Notes under the pieces: generated by a model | The model's database searches: none | Told to the model about the DNA's origin: nothing | The model's input: only the letters and a program-made list of their open reading frames with translations | NCBI RefSeq assembly: GCF_000224145.3 | Contig: NC_020172.2 | Coordinates: 1,760,626 to 1,824,625, forward strand | Source of the DNA: Ciona intestinalis | Lineage: Eukaryota > Chordata > Ascidiacea > Phlebobranchia > Cionidae | DNA length: 64,000 nucleotides | Direction: 5' to 3' | Shown here: positions 21,639 through 34,700 of the stretch, one piece after another | How the letters are laid out: every line of letters begins with the position of its first letter | Position numbering within the stretch: position 1 is the stretch's first letter | Program-made: the position numbers and the translations under genes

Positions 21639-23534
21639 CTATTCATCCTGCTTTTGCGTCCTATGGTTGTACAATCCTTGTGCAATCAGCTGCATTGCAA
21701 GCTCGTTCTTGACTCCGCTTGTCTTCTTTACTTTTGCTCTCTTATTTTGAAACCAAACTGTATAAGTAATTTTATTTGTTAGTGGGATGAGAACATGTGC
21801 TCAGTTGGGGTAAGATAAATTCATTTTCTAAGAACATCGACAGAGTTTAATAAGCTTATCGTCACAACTCCAAAATGGCATTGTTAAATATTAAAAACAC
21901 GATTAGAAAATAAGGATTTCGGTACTAACAGTACTATAAGTTAGCTGTTTTAACAGTATGATGACGTGTTGTTATATTTTTACAAACACAAATTGTGCCA
22001 ACCTTTTATTTGCGAGACTGATAAACCAAGTTTTTCCGACACTCGTACTCTCCTGTCTTCGGTCAAATACTGACTTTTCTCAAATTCCACCTGCAACAAG
22101 AATCTAAACTTACATAATGCACTTATATCGGTGAGCATAACCAATGTACAGTTCGGTGCGCAATCAGTTTGGTTAATATATCTTTATTTATATAAATATG
22201 AAACAAAAAGAATTTTAGCAACAGTTACTATTTGCTGTTAAAATCAACTGTTACCAACCTGTAAATAATCAAGCTGTTCCGGGGAGAATGCGGTTCTTGC
22301 TCGTTTATCCAATGACTCAGCACCCGTGTCCTTGCTTTTGCATTTCCGCTTTACTCTACGGGTTCTTGGGCCTAAAATATTTTCAAATATAAAATTCATT
22401 TATTTTGTTTCAGTATCAAGTACTACAAAATGCGTAACCGAGAAAAATCAACTTCAACGAATTAAAATCTGTAAGATACAGTGTATAATGTGGGAAGACG
22501 GGGCACCATTAACACATAATATTCAAGTATCCTGATCCTGTTTTAAACACTTGACAACGGTCTATGGCAGTCGTGAGAATACGGTTTTATAATTCTTTAA
22601 AATGTTCTTTGTTTACTACAAAATGGGTCGAGAAAATAAAATTAAAATGTGTCCCATTTTCCCTCACACCACTATATATTGATTCTGAATGTTATTTTGT
22701 TACGTGAATCGTCCAACTTCATAAGTCAAATCGGAGTTAGATCCACGGAATTTATCTTTATTTTGTGTCAGATACCACGGATCTAATTTTAAATGTAAAA
22801 CCATGCGTAGTCTTACCTGCGGACGGTCGGTCAGAATACCGAGTACAATAAACCCATGCAGGCCAAAGTGTTTTCTTTTCTTCCTCGGTTCCTGATGTTG
22901 GTTGCTGGTTTCCTGTAGCTAAAGATCGTCTGCTGTTTGGGGATTGATTATCCTCGGCTAATTTTTCATCACTTGATATGAGCGACCGTTTTGGTGTCGA
23001 ATGCGCGCGCGGTAGTTCTTTGTGAAAGTTTGCTGGATAGTCGACATTTTGCGACAGTCGGTTGAGGCTCGCTAGGGGGTCGTCTTGGCTTTTGGTAAGC
23101 GTATCATCTTTGTTTGATAAATCGTTTTTCGGATCACGCACATCGTTTATCGGATTCCATAAAGATTTCTTTGTTTGATTCCTCTTAACTTCATTTATCT
23201 CCGCCAGACTACGAATGCTCGGGACTTCGCAATTCTGTGCGGGATATGCGTCACCATATTCCCGCGGGCCGCTGGGGTATAGCTGTCGCCATTGCAGAAT
23301 GCTCTGCGCAAACAAATGCAGTTGCAAGTTAAAACTGGTTATGTCTATCTTGCTTTGTGCTGCCGGAGATTGTACTTGATGTGCGACTCCGGTATATTCC
23401 CGTGTCGGTTGTGTCCATCCAGTATGAGTGTTGTTATATTTTTCCACTTCGCCTTTTTGAGGATTTTTGTTCAATGGTAAACTCCTTAAAATTGTGTCAA
23501 TGTAAAAGTTGGGCAACCTTGTATTTCGCTTCAT
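21639..23534 (-). CDS. en: Engrailed homeodomain transcription factor
   Basis: Nuclear repressor acting in segment/neural patterning in chordates. Exons: 22817-23534 (start ATG at 23534), 22259-22371, 22003-22090, 21639-21757; 1038 nt, 345 aa. All five engrailed-homology regions are visible: EH1, the Groucho-binding FYIDTIL at residues 10-16; EH2, the Pbx-binding [15 protein letters not shown] at about 224-238; EH3, [14 protein letters not shown]4, the homeodomain 261-320 ([33 protein letters not shown]); and EH5, [18 protein letters not shown], which is diagnostic of engrailed. Two introns cut the homeobox, one after residue 17 and one in codon 47 (recognition helix). Residues between EH1 and EH2 are long, polar and not conserved. 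Only one engrailed gene is visible. Confidence 0.96.
21790..21965. mobile_element. Old MITE-like remnant in engrailed intron 3
   Basis: GTTGGGGTAAGATAAATTCA, CACAACTCCAAAATGG, AAAAACACGATTAGAAAAT and a possible partner end; strongly diverged. Confidence 0.35.
22484..22675. mobile_element. MITE-like element in engrailed intron 1
   Basis: TATAATGTGGGAAGACGGGG end and TGTCCCATTTTCCCTCACAC end. Core: AACACATAATATTCAAGTAT, CTGTTTTAAACACTTGACAA, TTTACTACAAAATGGG. Confidence 0.8.
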
Positions 23535-23906
23535 TTTAAATTCACCACCCGCCTTGGTCTTTGGAAATAAAACACTTTTATAGCGGTGTTGTTTTACGAT
23601 TACTACTTAAACGGCTAAAATAATTTCGAAAGTAAAAAAAGAGTTACCATTTTGAAATAGTTTAGTAGAAAAATAGTATTTTTCTTATTAAAAAATAAGG
23701 GAATATACTCGCTCTGCCTTTGCGCGAAAAAATAATTGGCGTTCAGAATTAATGGATCAAAATATATTAAATCAGAAGTAATCATAAATTAAGTCCAACC
23801 AACAATATCTAATACAAAGACAGATATTTTACCAAGATTCACAAGTATCTAATTTAAATAAATTCAACTTGAATCTTTCAGGAATAATTAATATTACGCT
23901 TAAAGT

Positions 23907-24032
23907 TTACACATCATTTACGTCCTTCACATAAATATACTTCGTCACAGGCGAGTATGCTGTAACTGACTTGTGATCACTAGGAACGCCGCTTCCAATC
24001 TGAGCTTCCTCCTTTTTCTTGAGTTCCGCCAT
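23907..24032 (-). CDS. Small ORF, unknown (41 aa)
   Basis: ATG at 24032, stop at 23907-23909. Begins MAELKKKEEAQIGSG and ends VTKYIYVKDVNDV; the composition looks coding (charged, few rare codons). The frame continues a little upstream of the ATG (NRFNRVNEFYK) to an AG that could be a 3' splice site, so it may instead be the last exon of an unseen gene. No recognisable domain. It lies 373 bases upstream of the engrailed start, on the same strand. Confidence 0.35.
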   Translation of the reverse strand: MAELKKKEEAQIGSGVPSDHKSVTAYSPVTKYIYVKDVNDV

Positions 24033-24419
24033 TTTGTAAAATTCGTTGACTCGGTTAAACCGATTGCGTAATCGTTCTCAAGAAGCGTGAAATGTCATTT
24101 TGTGAATTCTGAACAAATTAAAAGGAAAATATTTGTTGCTGAACTAGGCTATTAAATCGTTGAATTATTTGTATAAATTAAGTAGCGAAATACACATTAT
24201 TTAAACTTTATTCTCGGGTACATACAAAACACTGTAATTTGGTTTGAGCTGCTTGTACAATAAGAGCTTTTTTCTGATCAATTTATTGTTGTGGCACTAA
24301 TGATGGTGGTCTGTAATCAATACGTGTAAGGTGCTCTTAAGGTTTGCTGATTTGAGGTGTAGTTTGTTCCATCTTTAGATTTCTAAATTCAGTGTTATAG
24401 CGGCGTGCCCGTTTTGTAT

Positions 24420-24608
24420 ATAGTAGTGTTGGGGTAAAATGGGACACCGTTTTACTCTATTTTCTCGTCTTATTTAGTAGTAATCAAATAACATTCAAAG
24501 AAATATAAAACCGTATTCTTACGACTACCATTGACCGTTGGTAATTGTTTAAAACAAGATCAGGGTATTCGGATATTCTGGGCTAAAGGTGTCCCGTCTC
24601 CCCCCACC
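24420..24608. mobile_element. MITE-like element, main family
   Basis: Ends TAGTAGTGTTGGGGTAAAAT and TGTCCCGTCTCCCCCCACCA. Core: TTTAGTAGTAATCAAATAAC, ACCGTTGGTAATTGTTTAAA. Confidence 0.75.
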
Positions 24609-25428
24609 ACCAAAAAATGTTATTAATTGTTAAAATACGATTGGAGTAGAATATTATTAGCTGACGGTATTCATTCGACTCAGCAGTGTATCGCCTTCTC
24701 CTATATACCGCCCACTCCAATACACCAACAAAACTTTGACCCCGGAAATGTTCAAGTACTTCATTTAAGCGTATAACATTCAATCTGGCTGCGTTAATCA
24801 CTATCTGGTTCAATTTTAGCCATGTTAAACATCATTCCTATGGGAGTTGGGGTGACTTTGTTCTTGTGTGTTGTCTCAGTGACAAATTTGAAATTAAGTA
24901 ACTTAAGAGTTCTAATCCAGATTGGATTTTGAATTCCCTACCGTGGCGCAATCGGAACGACCGCAGAATTAATCGAGAATTAAACGACGCTTCAATTAAT
25001 ATTGGCCAAAGTTCACAACTGGCATTATAGATTGGAGTTCATCACACTTTTGCCAGCAGATCGGTTTGAATTTGCAAATGGTCAGAAATCTAGCGATTGT
25101 TCAAACTGTAGTTAACTTTCGCTGCATTAAATTCTCATTCGTCGGATGAACAATGTGTGTGTTTAAACCCACAAAAAACTTGTGGAATAATTTGACGTAC
25201 ATCATCGTTCATTATCGCGAACTATCGAAGCGCACACGCCCAACAACGACCCGGAACAATCGTTGCCACTTTTCCTATAGATCAGTTCACATTTAGAGCA
25301 GTAATTAGCGATTGATTTAACACGATGCTGTGGGAATTTAGGCGGCGTGTGTTTGTCTGATAAATGTGACCTTTCACGGTTCGTTCTAAGTGTTATGATA
25401 GACGTGTTTCGCGAATTGTTTGATAAAT

Positions 25429-25632
25429 ATAGTAGGGTGGGGGAAGATGGGACACCTTTTCATTCAATTTTCTTGACCCAGTTGGTACTCACTTGGTAGT
25501 AAACAAAAACATACAAAGAATTATAAAACTGCATCCTCACGACTCCCAGACCGTTGTTAGTTCTTTAAAAGACGATCAGGATATTCGGATATTATGTGCT
25601 AAACGTGTCCCATCTTTCCCCACTCTACTATA
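25429..25632. mobile_element. MITE-like element, main family
   Basis: Ends TAGTAGGGTGGGGGAAGATG and CCATCTTTCCCCACTCTACT. Core: CTTGGTAGTAAACAAAAACA, CAGACCGTTGTTAG. Confidence 0.85.
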
Positions 25633-25895
25633 TATGACATGGCTTATTTAATGTAACTATAGACATTTATGACTGAGTTTATCCTAAATAATACAAATAA
25701 AAAGGTGCGAGCCACAAAACTTTTAACTTAAAACACATAAACTATAAACGCATATATGCCCTGTGAGACCAGTTATCGCACAATAAATGACAGCAAGCAA
25801 TAATTTTTATTTGGCTTCTGTAATTTGCACTGTATTCACGTTAAACATGACGGAAAAGATGTTGTTGGCAACTATGTATATGATGCATAGTTTTC

Positions 25896-27180
25896 TTATG
25901 GAGAGGAAGGCATCTCGATCATATTGTTGCAGCGATCAGTTGAACAGCAAAACAGGCAAACGTGCAACTGAAATAACAAGTATATATAAATTTAAAGTTT
26001 TAGAGACACTATTTTTTGTAAATTAGTTTAAAAAATACAGACACGCGCATTTTTATTTATTTTTTTGTGTACATTTTACGGCTAGTGTAATGTAGGACTA
26101 AACTTCACATACCTTGTTTCTGTATGACAGACCACTATAACATTGGAACTCATTGACGACATCTGTTTGAGAAAAGCAAGCTTTTGTGTTGTGGCATTTC
26201 TTCTCAATCATCAATTCGTTCTCTCTTTTAACAATGTCAGTTCTGCAAGACTTATGGAAGATATTAGTTTAGTGGTCTCGTTGGTTAACTTGTACATTAC
26301 ATATTCAAGAACTGTCGTTATGTAAAGACGTTGTCAAAATAGTATTAACACATAAATCACAGCATTAAGTTAAGAAGTCCCCAACTTTAACTTAACGATA
26401 CTGGTTTGTATATAGCTATAAAGTGCTTGAAAATCGTATATAGACTGTACGTATATGCCAGTTAAGTAAGATAAAATATGTTTCTATTCCCATTTCTCGC
26501 TAAACTTAATATTACCTTAAAAAAAGAAAATGGCCATGTAAATTGTTTATTATGCGATTACGAAATATGGAAGTGTTTATTCTACCGCCCAGTACTATAG
26601 TATGGGGTGGAGGAAGATGGAACACCTTATCATTATATTTTCTCGTCCCATTTGGTAGTAAACAAAAAACGTTCAAAGAATTATAAAACTGTTTCCTTAA
26701 GACTCCCAAACCGTTGTTAATTGTTCCCCCACCCTACTCTATGTATATACATGTGTGTGTTATTGGTAATAAAGATAATTCACATACCTCTCCCATTGCG
26801 CACAATTGTTCTTCGAAATTGGTTGCGTTTATAATTGTACCCGAACTTCTTCCAACGTAACACGTGACCGGGGGAGCCGGAGTAACTGCAATGATATAGG
26901 CGTGATGTTAATCTGATTTATAGCATAGTATAATGCTGCTTGTGTAAGTGTATTAAGGGGATAGGCTTATTCTAGCAAAGGCGCCATATTGGTGTTTCTA
27001 CTGCTGATTCCGATCACTATGGAGATTTATAACTGCTTAGCCTCAAGCACTATTTTTCAAATGGCTACATTTAAATCGTAAAAACCGTAATTAAATGGTT
27101 TAAAACCTAAACCATAACCCACCTGCTCCCAAAGTAAACCCAATAAGTAGGGATACTGAAACAAGCGACAAAAACTTCAT
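25896..27180 (-). CDS. Small secreted Ly6/uPAR-like three-finger protein
   Basis: Exons: 27123-27180, 26784-26885, 26113-26162, 25896-25967; 282 nt, 93 aa. The signal peptide MKFLSLVSVSLLIGFTLG is followed by VTCYVGR, EEQLCAMGE, NEFQCYSGLS and the family's terminal signature CLFCCSTDRCNN (CC-x-x-x-x-CN). The tail MIEMPSSP is short and not hydrophobic, so a GPI anchor is unlikely and secretion is inferred. Seven Cys are seen, one fewer than the usual even set. Exon 2 must use a GTGAAT donor (after 26784) to keep frame; the stronger GTATGT donor four bases earlier breaks the frame into exon 3, so that join is uncertain or alternatively spliced. It is head-to-head with the TIA-1 gene, 1.57 kb away. 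Confidence 0.6.
26597..26739. mobile_element. MITE-like element, internally deleted, in Ly6-like gene intron 2
   Basis: Ends TAGTATGGGGTGGAGGAAGA and GTTCCCCCACCCTACT. Only about 140 bases; the block that carries the TTTAAACA motif in full copies is missing. Confidence 0.7.
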
Positions 27181-28750
27181 ATTTTCAGGTGAATACGAAA
27201 AGTTCTGTTTACTCTTATCGACACGACAGTTGCTGTTGGCTTATACGATAATCAGATGGTTAATCCGGTTGCATTTATAAGCTTGTGGTCGCCACAAACC
27301 GCCAATGAGACAGAGACGCGTTATACACGTTGCAATTTGTAATACTAAACTCAAACTCGTCAACGATATTTTGCCCTAAAGCAAAGTTAGAAAATTGAAC
27401 TGTCAGAAAATTGAAAAGATCGCAAATCTGATCGCCCGTTATCACCTTAGGTGTTATAATTGTTCTCGTTCATGTTATTGATTCGTATTTAACAGAGTCA
27501 ACGAACTGTTACACAACCCAAACTTTGGCGTACCTTAGGATGTAGTAGGGTGGGGGGAGGGGTAAGATGGGACATGTTTTTACTTTCTTTTCACGTCCCA
27601 TCTGGTAGTAAGCGAAAATAATTCAAAGAATCATATAACCCTATTCTCGTGACTCAATGTTGATTGATAAAACAAACGCCTATATTAAATTTCGTTTTAC
27701 AGCGTAAAACTTACGGTAACACTTTAAGCCACAGCTCGTCAACATTCGTCATGACATTAGCAGCTGGGTACGTGCAGAGACATAGAAATACTGAGTAGAC
27801 CAACCCATTGTTACGTAAAAGACAAATTGAACGACAATTTATGTCCAAAATAACACAGTAGGTATAGGCAAAATGTATGTTTTTCGCTAAATTACAGAAA
27901 AACTTAAGCCTAAAAACAAATTTAAAGATTGAAAAATGTGAAAATAATGTGTTATTTGTTTTTTTTGTATCAAAAAAAAAGTTAAAATGGAATTAGAAGC
28001 GGTTGATTTGTGATATTTTAGTTATTTAATGCGCCTAAATTTAAACATTTTTTCTAAAAAAATGTTTGGTAAGGTAAATTAAAGCTGTATTACACCTTTC
28101 CACAAAAGGAAAGCACAAACAAAACCTAACAAGTTTGTTTAAACCCATTGCCAAGTTTACCCTTTTGCTCTTTTTTGGACACAAAGACGGCAGTTGGACT
28201 ACTCGGTGTTTATATGACCCCGGGAACGTGCAACAAAAAATCCACAAATAAATATCGTCCCCAAAATGAGCCGAATAAAATTACCCACAATTCCATTTCG
28301 CGCGGACACCGCCGCATGTGTCGCAACCAAGCGCACTTTCTGCGATCTTGCTTTTGTGGTTCTTGTTTTATGCGCGTAATTAGCTAGGAAAGCAAACGAT
28401 TTCCGAGAAGAAAATTTAGTTTGGCTGCAGTGCAGTGTGGTAAATAAAATGCATGTGGAAGTTTTAATACGTTAAGGAAAGCAAAAGTCAAGATTTAGCA
28501 AATTTAAGTTGGACGCGAACACGTGTTACTTCGTATTTTACTTTAACAATTCAGTAAATAGATTAACTTAGAGGCTTACGTTGCGATCGATAGAATCTGA
28601 CAGAAGCGTTTGGTTACCGTTAATAATGTGTGATTAAAACGATACAGGAACAAATTGTTTGCTACGTTATAACGAACATTTTATATTCCAGCTTTTTGAC
28701 TGCTTTTTATATATTGTAGTTTTCTGAATTTTGCTACTGTAAGTTTTGTC
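27181..28750. other. Divergent intergenic region, Ly6-like / TIA-1
   Basis: No supported gene. A truncated MITE-like copy lies at 27543-27670. The TIA-1 5' UTR must lie in the right part; TTTATATATTGTAG at 28706-28719 is a good 3' splice acceptor about 30 bases before the start codon, which could belong to a 5' UTR intron or a spliced-leader acceptor. Confidence 0.5.
27543..27670. mobile_element. MITE-like element, one end only
   Basis: GTAGTAGGGTGGGGGGAGGG, then TCCCATCTGGTAGTAAGCGA and TAACCCTATTCTCGTGACTC; the other end is not found. Confidence 0.6.
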
Positions 28751-31700
28751 ATGAACAATTTGAACATGAATTTTCCGCAACAACAGCAGGTGCAACCACA
28801 ACCTCAGGAGGATGAGGCTTATCCTAAAACTTTGTAAGCATTTGCAATTTTACATTAATGTTTCTAAATTGATTGGATTTTTATTATATATATTTATTGT
28901 AGGCTGTTCATCAGTTCTATTTTGTATAAGCTGTTTGGGTAGCCTTGAAGCAAAATTTGCTCATTAAACTACACATTAACCTAGACATTGTAACAAAATA
29001 TATAATATTTTAAGCTTTTGATTTGTAGCAAAAACTCTGTTGTTTAACCTGTTATTTATAACATTAACTTAATTATTTGTTTATTACTTCCTGGAGTTCC
29101 TGCCTACATATTTTTCAACAGCGGATAACTTATATTTCAATCTAATCAAGGCACCAAAGCAGATCGCATATTGCGATTATACAGTTGTTGCGACTTGTTT
29201 TTATTATTTTCTGTCTTAATAGCAACACTGTTGTGTAGCTTCCTGCACTAACCATTTGCGATGGTTAACGTAAAACTGCAAATGTTTAATTTGTTACGAA
29301 ACTTCTATGTTCTAAATCATGGACTTGAAAATGGGTATTGTGATGCAAATATTTTATGTGTCTGTTCTCACTGTATCATAAACAATCTGTTGATCAATTG
29401 CCAATATGACGCTAATCAATGTATGAATCTGTGGTATTTTGTTTGTAATTTTACGATAGATTTAAGAATACTTTTGATTAAAACGGCTTTAAGGTTAGGT
29501 TTTGCATTTCTTTTGCTGCTAATTCCTATTCTCATGACCAACCTATTATTTCTGTGACATGTGCACCTGCGATTTTGTTTATAAACCCACACTATAATTT
29601 GTCCCATACATGCTAATTAATTTAACAAAATAAAAAATTTGTCTCACAATTCGTTTGATATTTTAATATTGCTGGTAAATGAACATTGTTTGTGCACATA
29701 TTTTTCATGATCGAAAAATATCCGCCTGGGTGTAAGCTGGCCATAAAGCATAGTAAATAGTTATCGATAATCTATGAGTTTTTTGTATATATATACATTT
29801 AACTAACTAACAACAGAATGAACAAATGACATTATTTGCACCACTGCTATTTCTCTACCATACACATTCAAAAGTGACATCCACTTTTTACTTCCTCTTT
29901 TTCAAAACAAGGCAGATTCATTAGAATTGAGCTGTTAAATGAATTTTTAGTTAAGGAAATTAGAAAACTACAGCAACTCATTAATTTTGTAATTTATTGT
30001 AATTTCATATTTATTTTTTTCAAGCAATTACCTATCTTTTCATATTTTTACATAAAGAAAAAAGTGTATGTTTGTTGATCCTCTGTGTTGCTGATCACTG
30101 TTGAGAATCTTCTTTGTTGTATATATATAAATGAATAAGTTGATCAACAATTTGTTTTGAGATAAAATTTTTACCAATGGTGTCTTACCCGTTTAATTGT
30201 TTTTAAATTTAAATACACTAGTAAAATAGGCTGGTGGAAAGGTTATATATTTACCATTAACAAGAGCACATTAGTTTATAGTTTGTGTACATTAAACTCT
30301 AACGAAGATTTCTCTGTAATTGTAGCTTGTGTAATGAAACAAGCTTTACTTTTTAAATGCTTGAACCAACTGCCTGGGGGTTTTAAGTTGTGTAACGTTC
30401 CTACTTAGTGGCTGTTGCTGTAGTGAAACGTGACAATGTTCAACTTAACGTTTTCACTTCCACAACATGAATATAAACACTAGCCTAACTTTTCCATATG
30501 GTGAGCAACAACATGTACATGGTTTTGCTGCCACAGAGTTTTCCTGTAAGGGTATATACAAAGATACATAAGGTCTATATTATAATATTAACTGAAGTTG
30601 TGTTACAACTTGTAAGTTTGTTTGATTTCTGTTTTGTTTTTAAAACTGAGTTAACTTATTTTTAAAACTGAGTTAAAGGAAACTTCTAGTATTTTTTGTT
30701 TTCTATTTGCCAAGTTTGTATTAAATGCAGTTATGTTATACTTAAAAGCGTGTTATTTCTTGATTTGCTGATGTGTTAGTGTGCTGTACAATGTGTGACT
30801 CGTTTAATATAATTTCCTGTCTTCCTAACACCCAAAAGTTTCACTTCGTAGCTTCCAACTCCTTCAGCCATATCTAACTGTTTATACAAACATAGTTTAG
30901 AATACCACCAGTTACAGCTATATGTAAAATGTCAGTTCTTGCGGTGTGTTGGTGGTAAGAAAACCTAGGTTTGCATCATTCAATGTCATTTCCATAGGTT
31001 ACTACAGTTAAATAGTGGAAACATTATTTACCCCAACCTATTCAGTGTAGTGTATAAAACCTACCCTTTCCGACATTGAATTAATTAACTTGCTCCCCTA
31101 CCCATTCTTATTATCTTACCAGCTTAACAGGGCTACCCTATAATTAAGTTATTAAATGTGAGATTTAATCTCTCTGCATCAACATTGGTTTAATCTGTTA
31201 TACCTTGTAGGTATGTTGGAAACCTGGACCCGCTTGTTTCTGAATCATTGATAATGGAGTTGTTTTGTGTGATTGGACCTTGCAAAAGTTGCAAGATGAT
31301 AACGGATGTAAGTATCATGATATCTGTAATATTACCACTTTTTGTACTATTTTATGCTTATACTTATCATTAAATATAAAACAATGCTACTACAGGTGAA
31401 TAATAGTGCATCAAATATTTTAATTCTAAAGTTTGTGCGTTTATACTGCGTCTTATTACACACACATAAATTGTAGGCCCACTGTTATGTTCTGTCATTT
31501 AGTGTGTTAAACCACCTTTACCAAACACTAAACAGTAAAAAAAATTATGTCTGGAAATTGTTATTACATTCTATCCTTGCTCAACGCTTTATAAAACAAG
31601 GAATTCTTAATTTCCAGCCTGCTGGTGGTGATCCATACTGCTTTGTTGAGTTCTACGAGCATAGTCATGCACTTGCAGCTCATGGAGCCATGAACCAAAG

Positions 31701-34700
31701 AAAGATCCTTGGAAAAGTAAATTGAATTTAATCCAAGAAGATTAACCTTAATTACATTCAAATTTGTTTTGCATTTGCTTGGCGCGTTTATTTTAGTATT
31801 TTTGTTGCAAAATTACTAAAAAAAGTGTGGTTACATATTTCACATTACTATAATGTTTGTTTTTTTATAGGAAATTAGAGTGAACTGGGCAACTCGTCCT
31901 TCTAACAAAAGAGATACAAGCAGTAAGTCTTTATTTCGTTTGCACTTTATAAAATTGGTTGAAGTAACACTTAAGAAATATTCAATATGTGTGGTGACTA
32001 GCTACAATGTGCTTCATACGCACACATGTTGGCACAGCACACATGCTATTTATAGATCAATACGGTTCCAATGTATTGTACTTATACCACAAAGTGTTTC
32101 TCTCCACTGACACATTCCCATTGTAAATCACCCTGTATGTTCCCAGACCATCACCACATATTTGTTGGCGATTTGGCACCAGAAACAACGTCCGATGACC
32201 TGAAAACTTACTTCAGCAGAATTGGAATTGTTTCGTAAGTTGTTTTGTTATTGTTTTTAACATAACTGTCTGTGTGACTGTATTTTCTTGGAATTTCAGT
32301 GACGCTCGTGTAATGAGAGATCTTCAAACCAACAAGTCTAAAGGATATGGATTTGTTTCATTTGTTAACTACCAGGTACATTTTGTCAAATATTTGCATT
32401 TAATTTTGCCACCTGAGCTTTTCCAAGTATCTTCACAAAATTTCGATACATTATTTCCATGGCAGCATTATCATGCTTAAGTATAAACTGAAATATTAGT
32501 TGGACACCAGAATTTGTATTTGTAAAAATCCTCCAGTTCTTCGCATAACGATGTGAGAAAATTTTAAAAACAATGTTTAATGAATATATATATACAATAA
32601 TTATATATGAATGTATTTTTCTTACATAAAAAAATTAAAATTTTTCACGTAACTGTTTCATAACCATGAACTGGATAATTCTTCTACAATTAACCTATTA
32701 GAGGGAGAATAAAATTTAATACTAAAATTTTTAATAATTTAATACTTGATGCAACTGCAGGATGCACAAGACATTGTAGAAAAGAAACGAATTATTCCTG
32801 ATGCTTTACATGGTCGACAAGTTCGTTGTAACTGGGCTGCAAGGAAGGGAGGTCAAACAGGTGGAAGAACTTGTGAGTTTTCAATATTAAATATGAGCAG
32901 AACAATGAATTTGCATGAATAAAACAAAACATGAGTAACTACTGAAAGTGTATAAAAACGTGGAAAATATGTAGAGTTTGTAATAAAGTAAACACATTCA
33001 CACAATATGCTAAATTTTACCTACGTCAGTTCTTTTTTATTGTTCATAACTGCGTTCTAGTAAAAGCCAATATATTTATATATAGACTTAAATTCTGGCT
33101 GGTAGTGGTAATACTTCTCAATTTAATTACCATGTTCTTTAAATTTTAGTTCAAAAATTGGAGTTTGCAAATGTGGTGAATCAATCAAGCAATACAAACT
33201 GCACAGTTTACCTTGGTGGATGTATGTCTGGTCTAACAGATCAACTGATGCGTGAAACATTTGCTGGATTTGGGAATATTTTGGAAATTCGAGTCTTCCC
33301 GGACAAAGGCTATTCATTCATACGGTATGTTAACATATTTACTTTTGATCAAAGTATTCTGGCACCTTGGTTATCTACAGTGGCTTAAATGTCTTAAATT
33401 CTCAGCTGCTTACATAGTGCTTGTTAAAAAATTAAAAACAAACAATGTATATATTTGTTTTGTTTTTTTTTTAACTACAATCACTAGCAATCTCACAGTG
33501 CTATACAATGTACACTTTCTGAAAACGCTTTTAAAATAATTTTTTAATAGGAGACTAAATTTCAAACTTAAATGTCGCATTTTAAGTGTTTTATCACACT
33601 GTATTTTACTTTATTCTGTTTATTAGGTTTGACAATCATACTGACGCAGCCCAAGCAATCACAAATAAGCATGGTTCAACACTGGAGGGTTATACAGTCA
33701 AGTGTTCCTGGGGAAAAGAAGGAACTAGTTTGGGAAATTCAAATATTACAAACAACTTTACAAATGGAGTTGGGGTATGTTGTTAAGGCTTTAGTTTTTC
33801 TTCGCTGTACATGTAAAACAGAATGTTATTATTTTCTTAGATTTATTTTATTTTATTTTTTTATTGAATATGTGTAAAAGCGAAAGACTTTAATGTGTTT
33901 TACGATCAGCAATTTTTTTTACAAAAAAATATATATATTTTTTTAACATATAAGTCAGCTGCCAGTCTTGTTAATGTTAATGATTAAACAGGGAATGGAC
34001 AACATGCAGATGAACCAGTGGTCACCTGCAGGTGCTGATATGTGGGGGGTTGGTCAACAACAACAACAACAATCTCAACAATATAATCAATGGACAACAT
34101 GGAGGTAGGAACGAATGGTCGAACTAAGTTCGATCAATTTAATAGATAAGGAATTGTTCTTTGTTTCTACTAAGCTGATCTAAACTTTCATGGTTTATCT
34201 ATTTTCTGTTTTAATCAGACTGTATGTAATTTGTTAAAAAAATTCTGTGGCATAGTAGGACTTTTACTGTTAATCTGTTATTATACAACAAGCTATTTTG
34301 GAACCAAATATGTAGTTTTACTGTTGTCTGAACTTTTATAATTTATTTTATTTGTATGAGAGACCTATAATGCTGGTAGTAAAATATAGGTTTCTTAGCC
34401 TCATGTACACTATTAGTTGGACTCTGTTTATGTTTGCTGTATTCACTGTTATGGCGCAACTAGAGTAGAATAGTCCAACTACATAAGTGCTAAATCAGTA
34501 TCAGACCCACATTCTTGAAACATATCACCGTTATTTTAAATAATGACGTATTTATCCCAGGAACCCAAACCAGCAACAACCACAACAAAACTCATGGAAT
34601 ACGTGGGCACCAAATCAAATGACTCAATCCAACAACACATGGGCCCCACCAAACCAGATGGGGTCAAATAACACATGGACCCCTAATTCAACCAACCAGC

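Larger units (their letters stand above)
23535..25895. other. Upstream region of engrailed
   Basis: Holds the engrailed promoter, a small ORF (23907-24032), two MITE-like elements and a repeat-free stretch at 24950-25420 with many homeodomain, Sox and GATA-type core motifs (see findings). No long ORF. Confidence 0.5.

Noticed and set aside
13880-27670. CRISPR-like spaced repeats
   Set aside because: Units are ~190 bp, dispersed and with inverted ends in a eukaryotic genome; they are transposable elements.
29261-29557. 98-codon frame in TIA-1 intron 1
   Set aside because: Hydrophobic, low-complexity translation of T-rich intron sequence; no domain or splice support.
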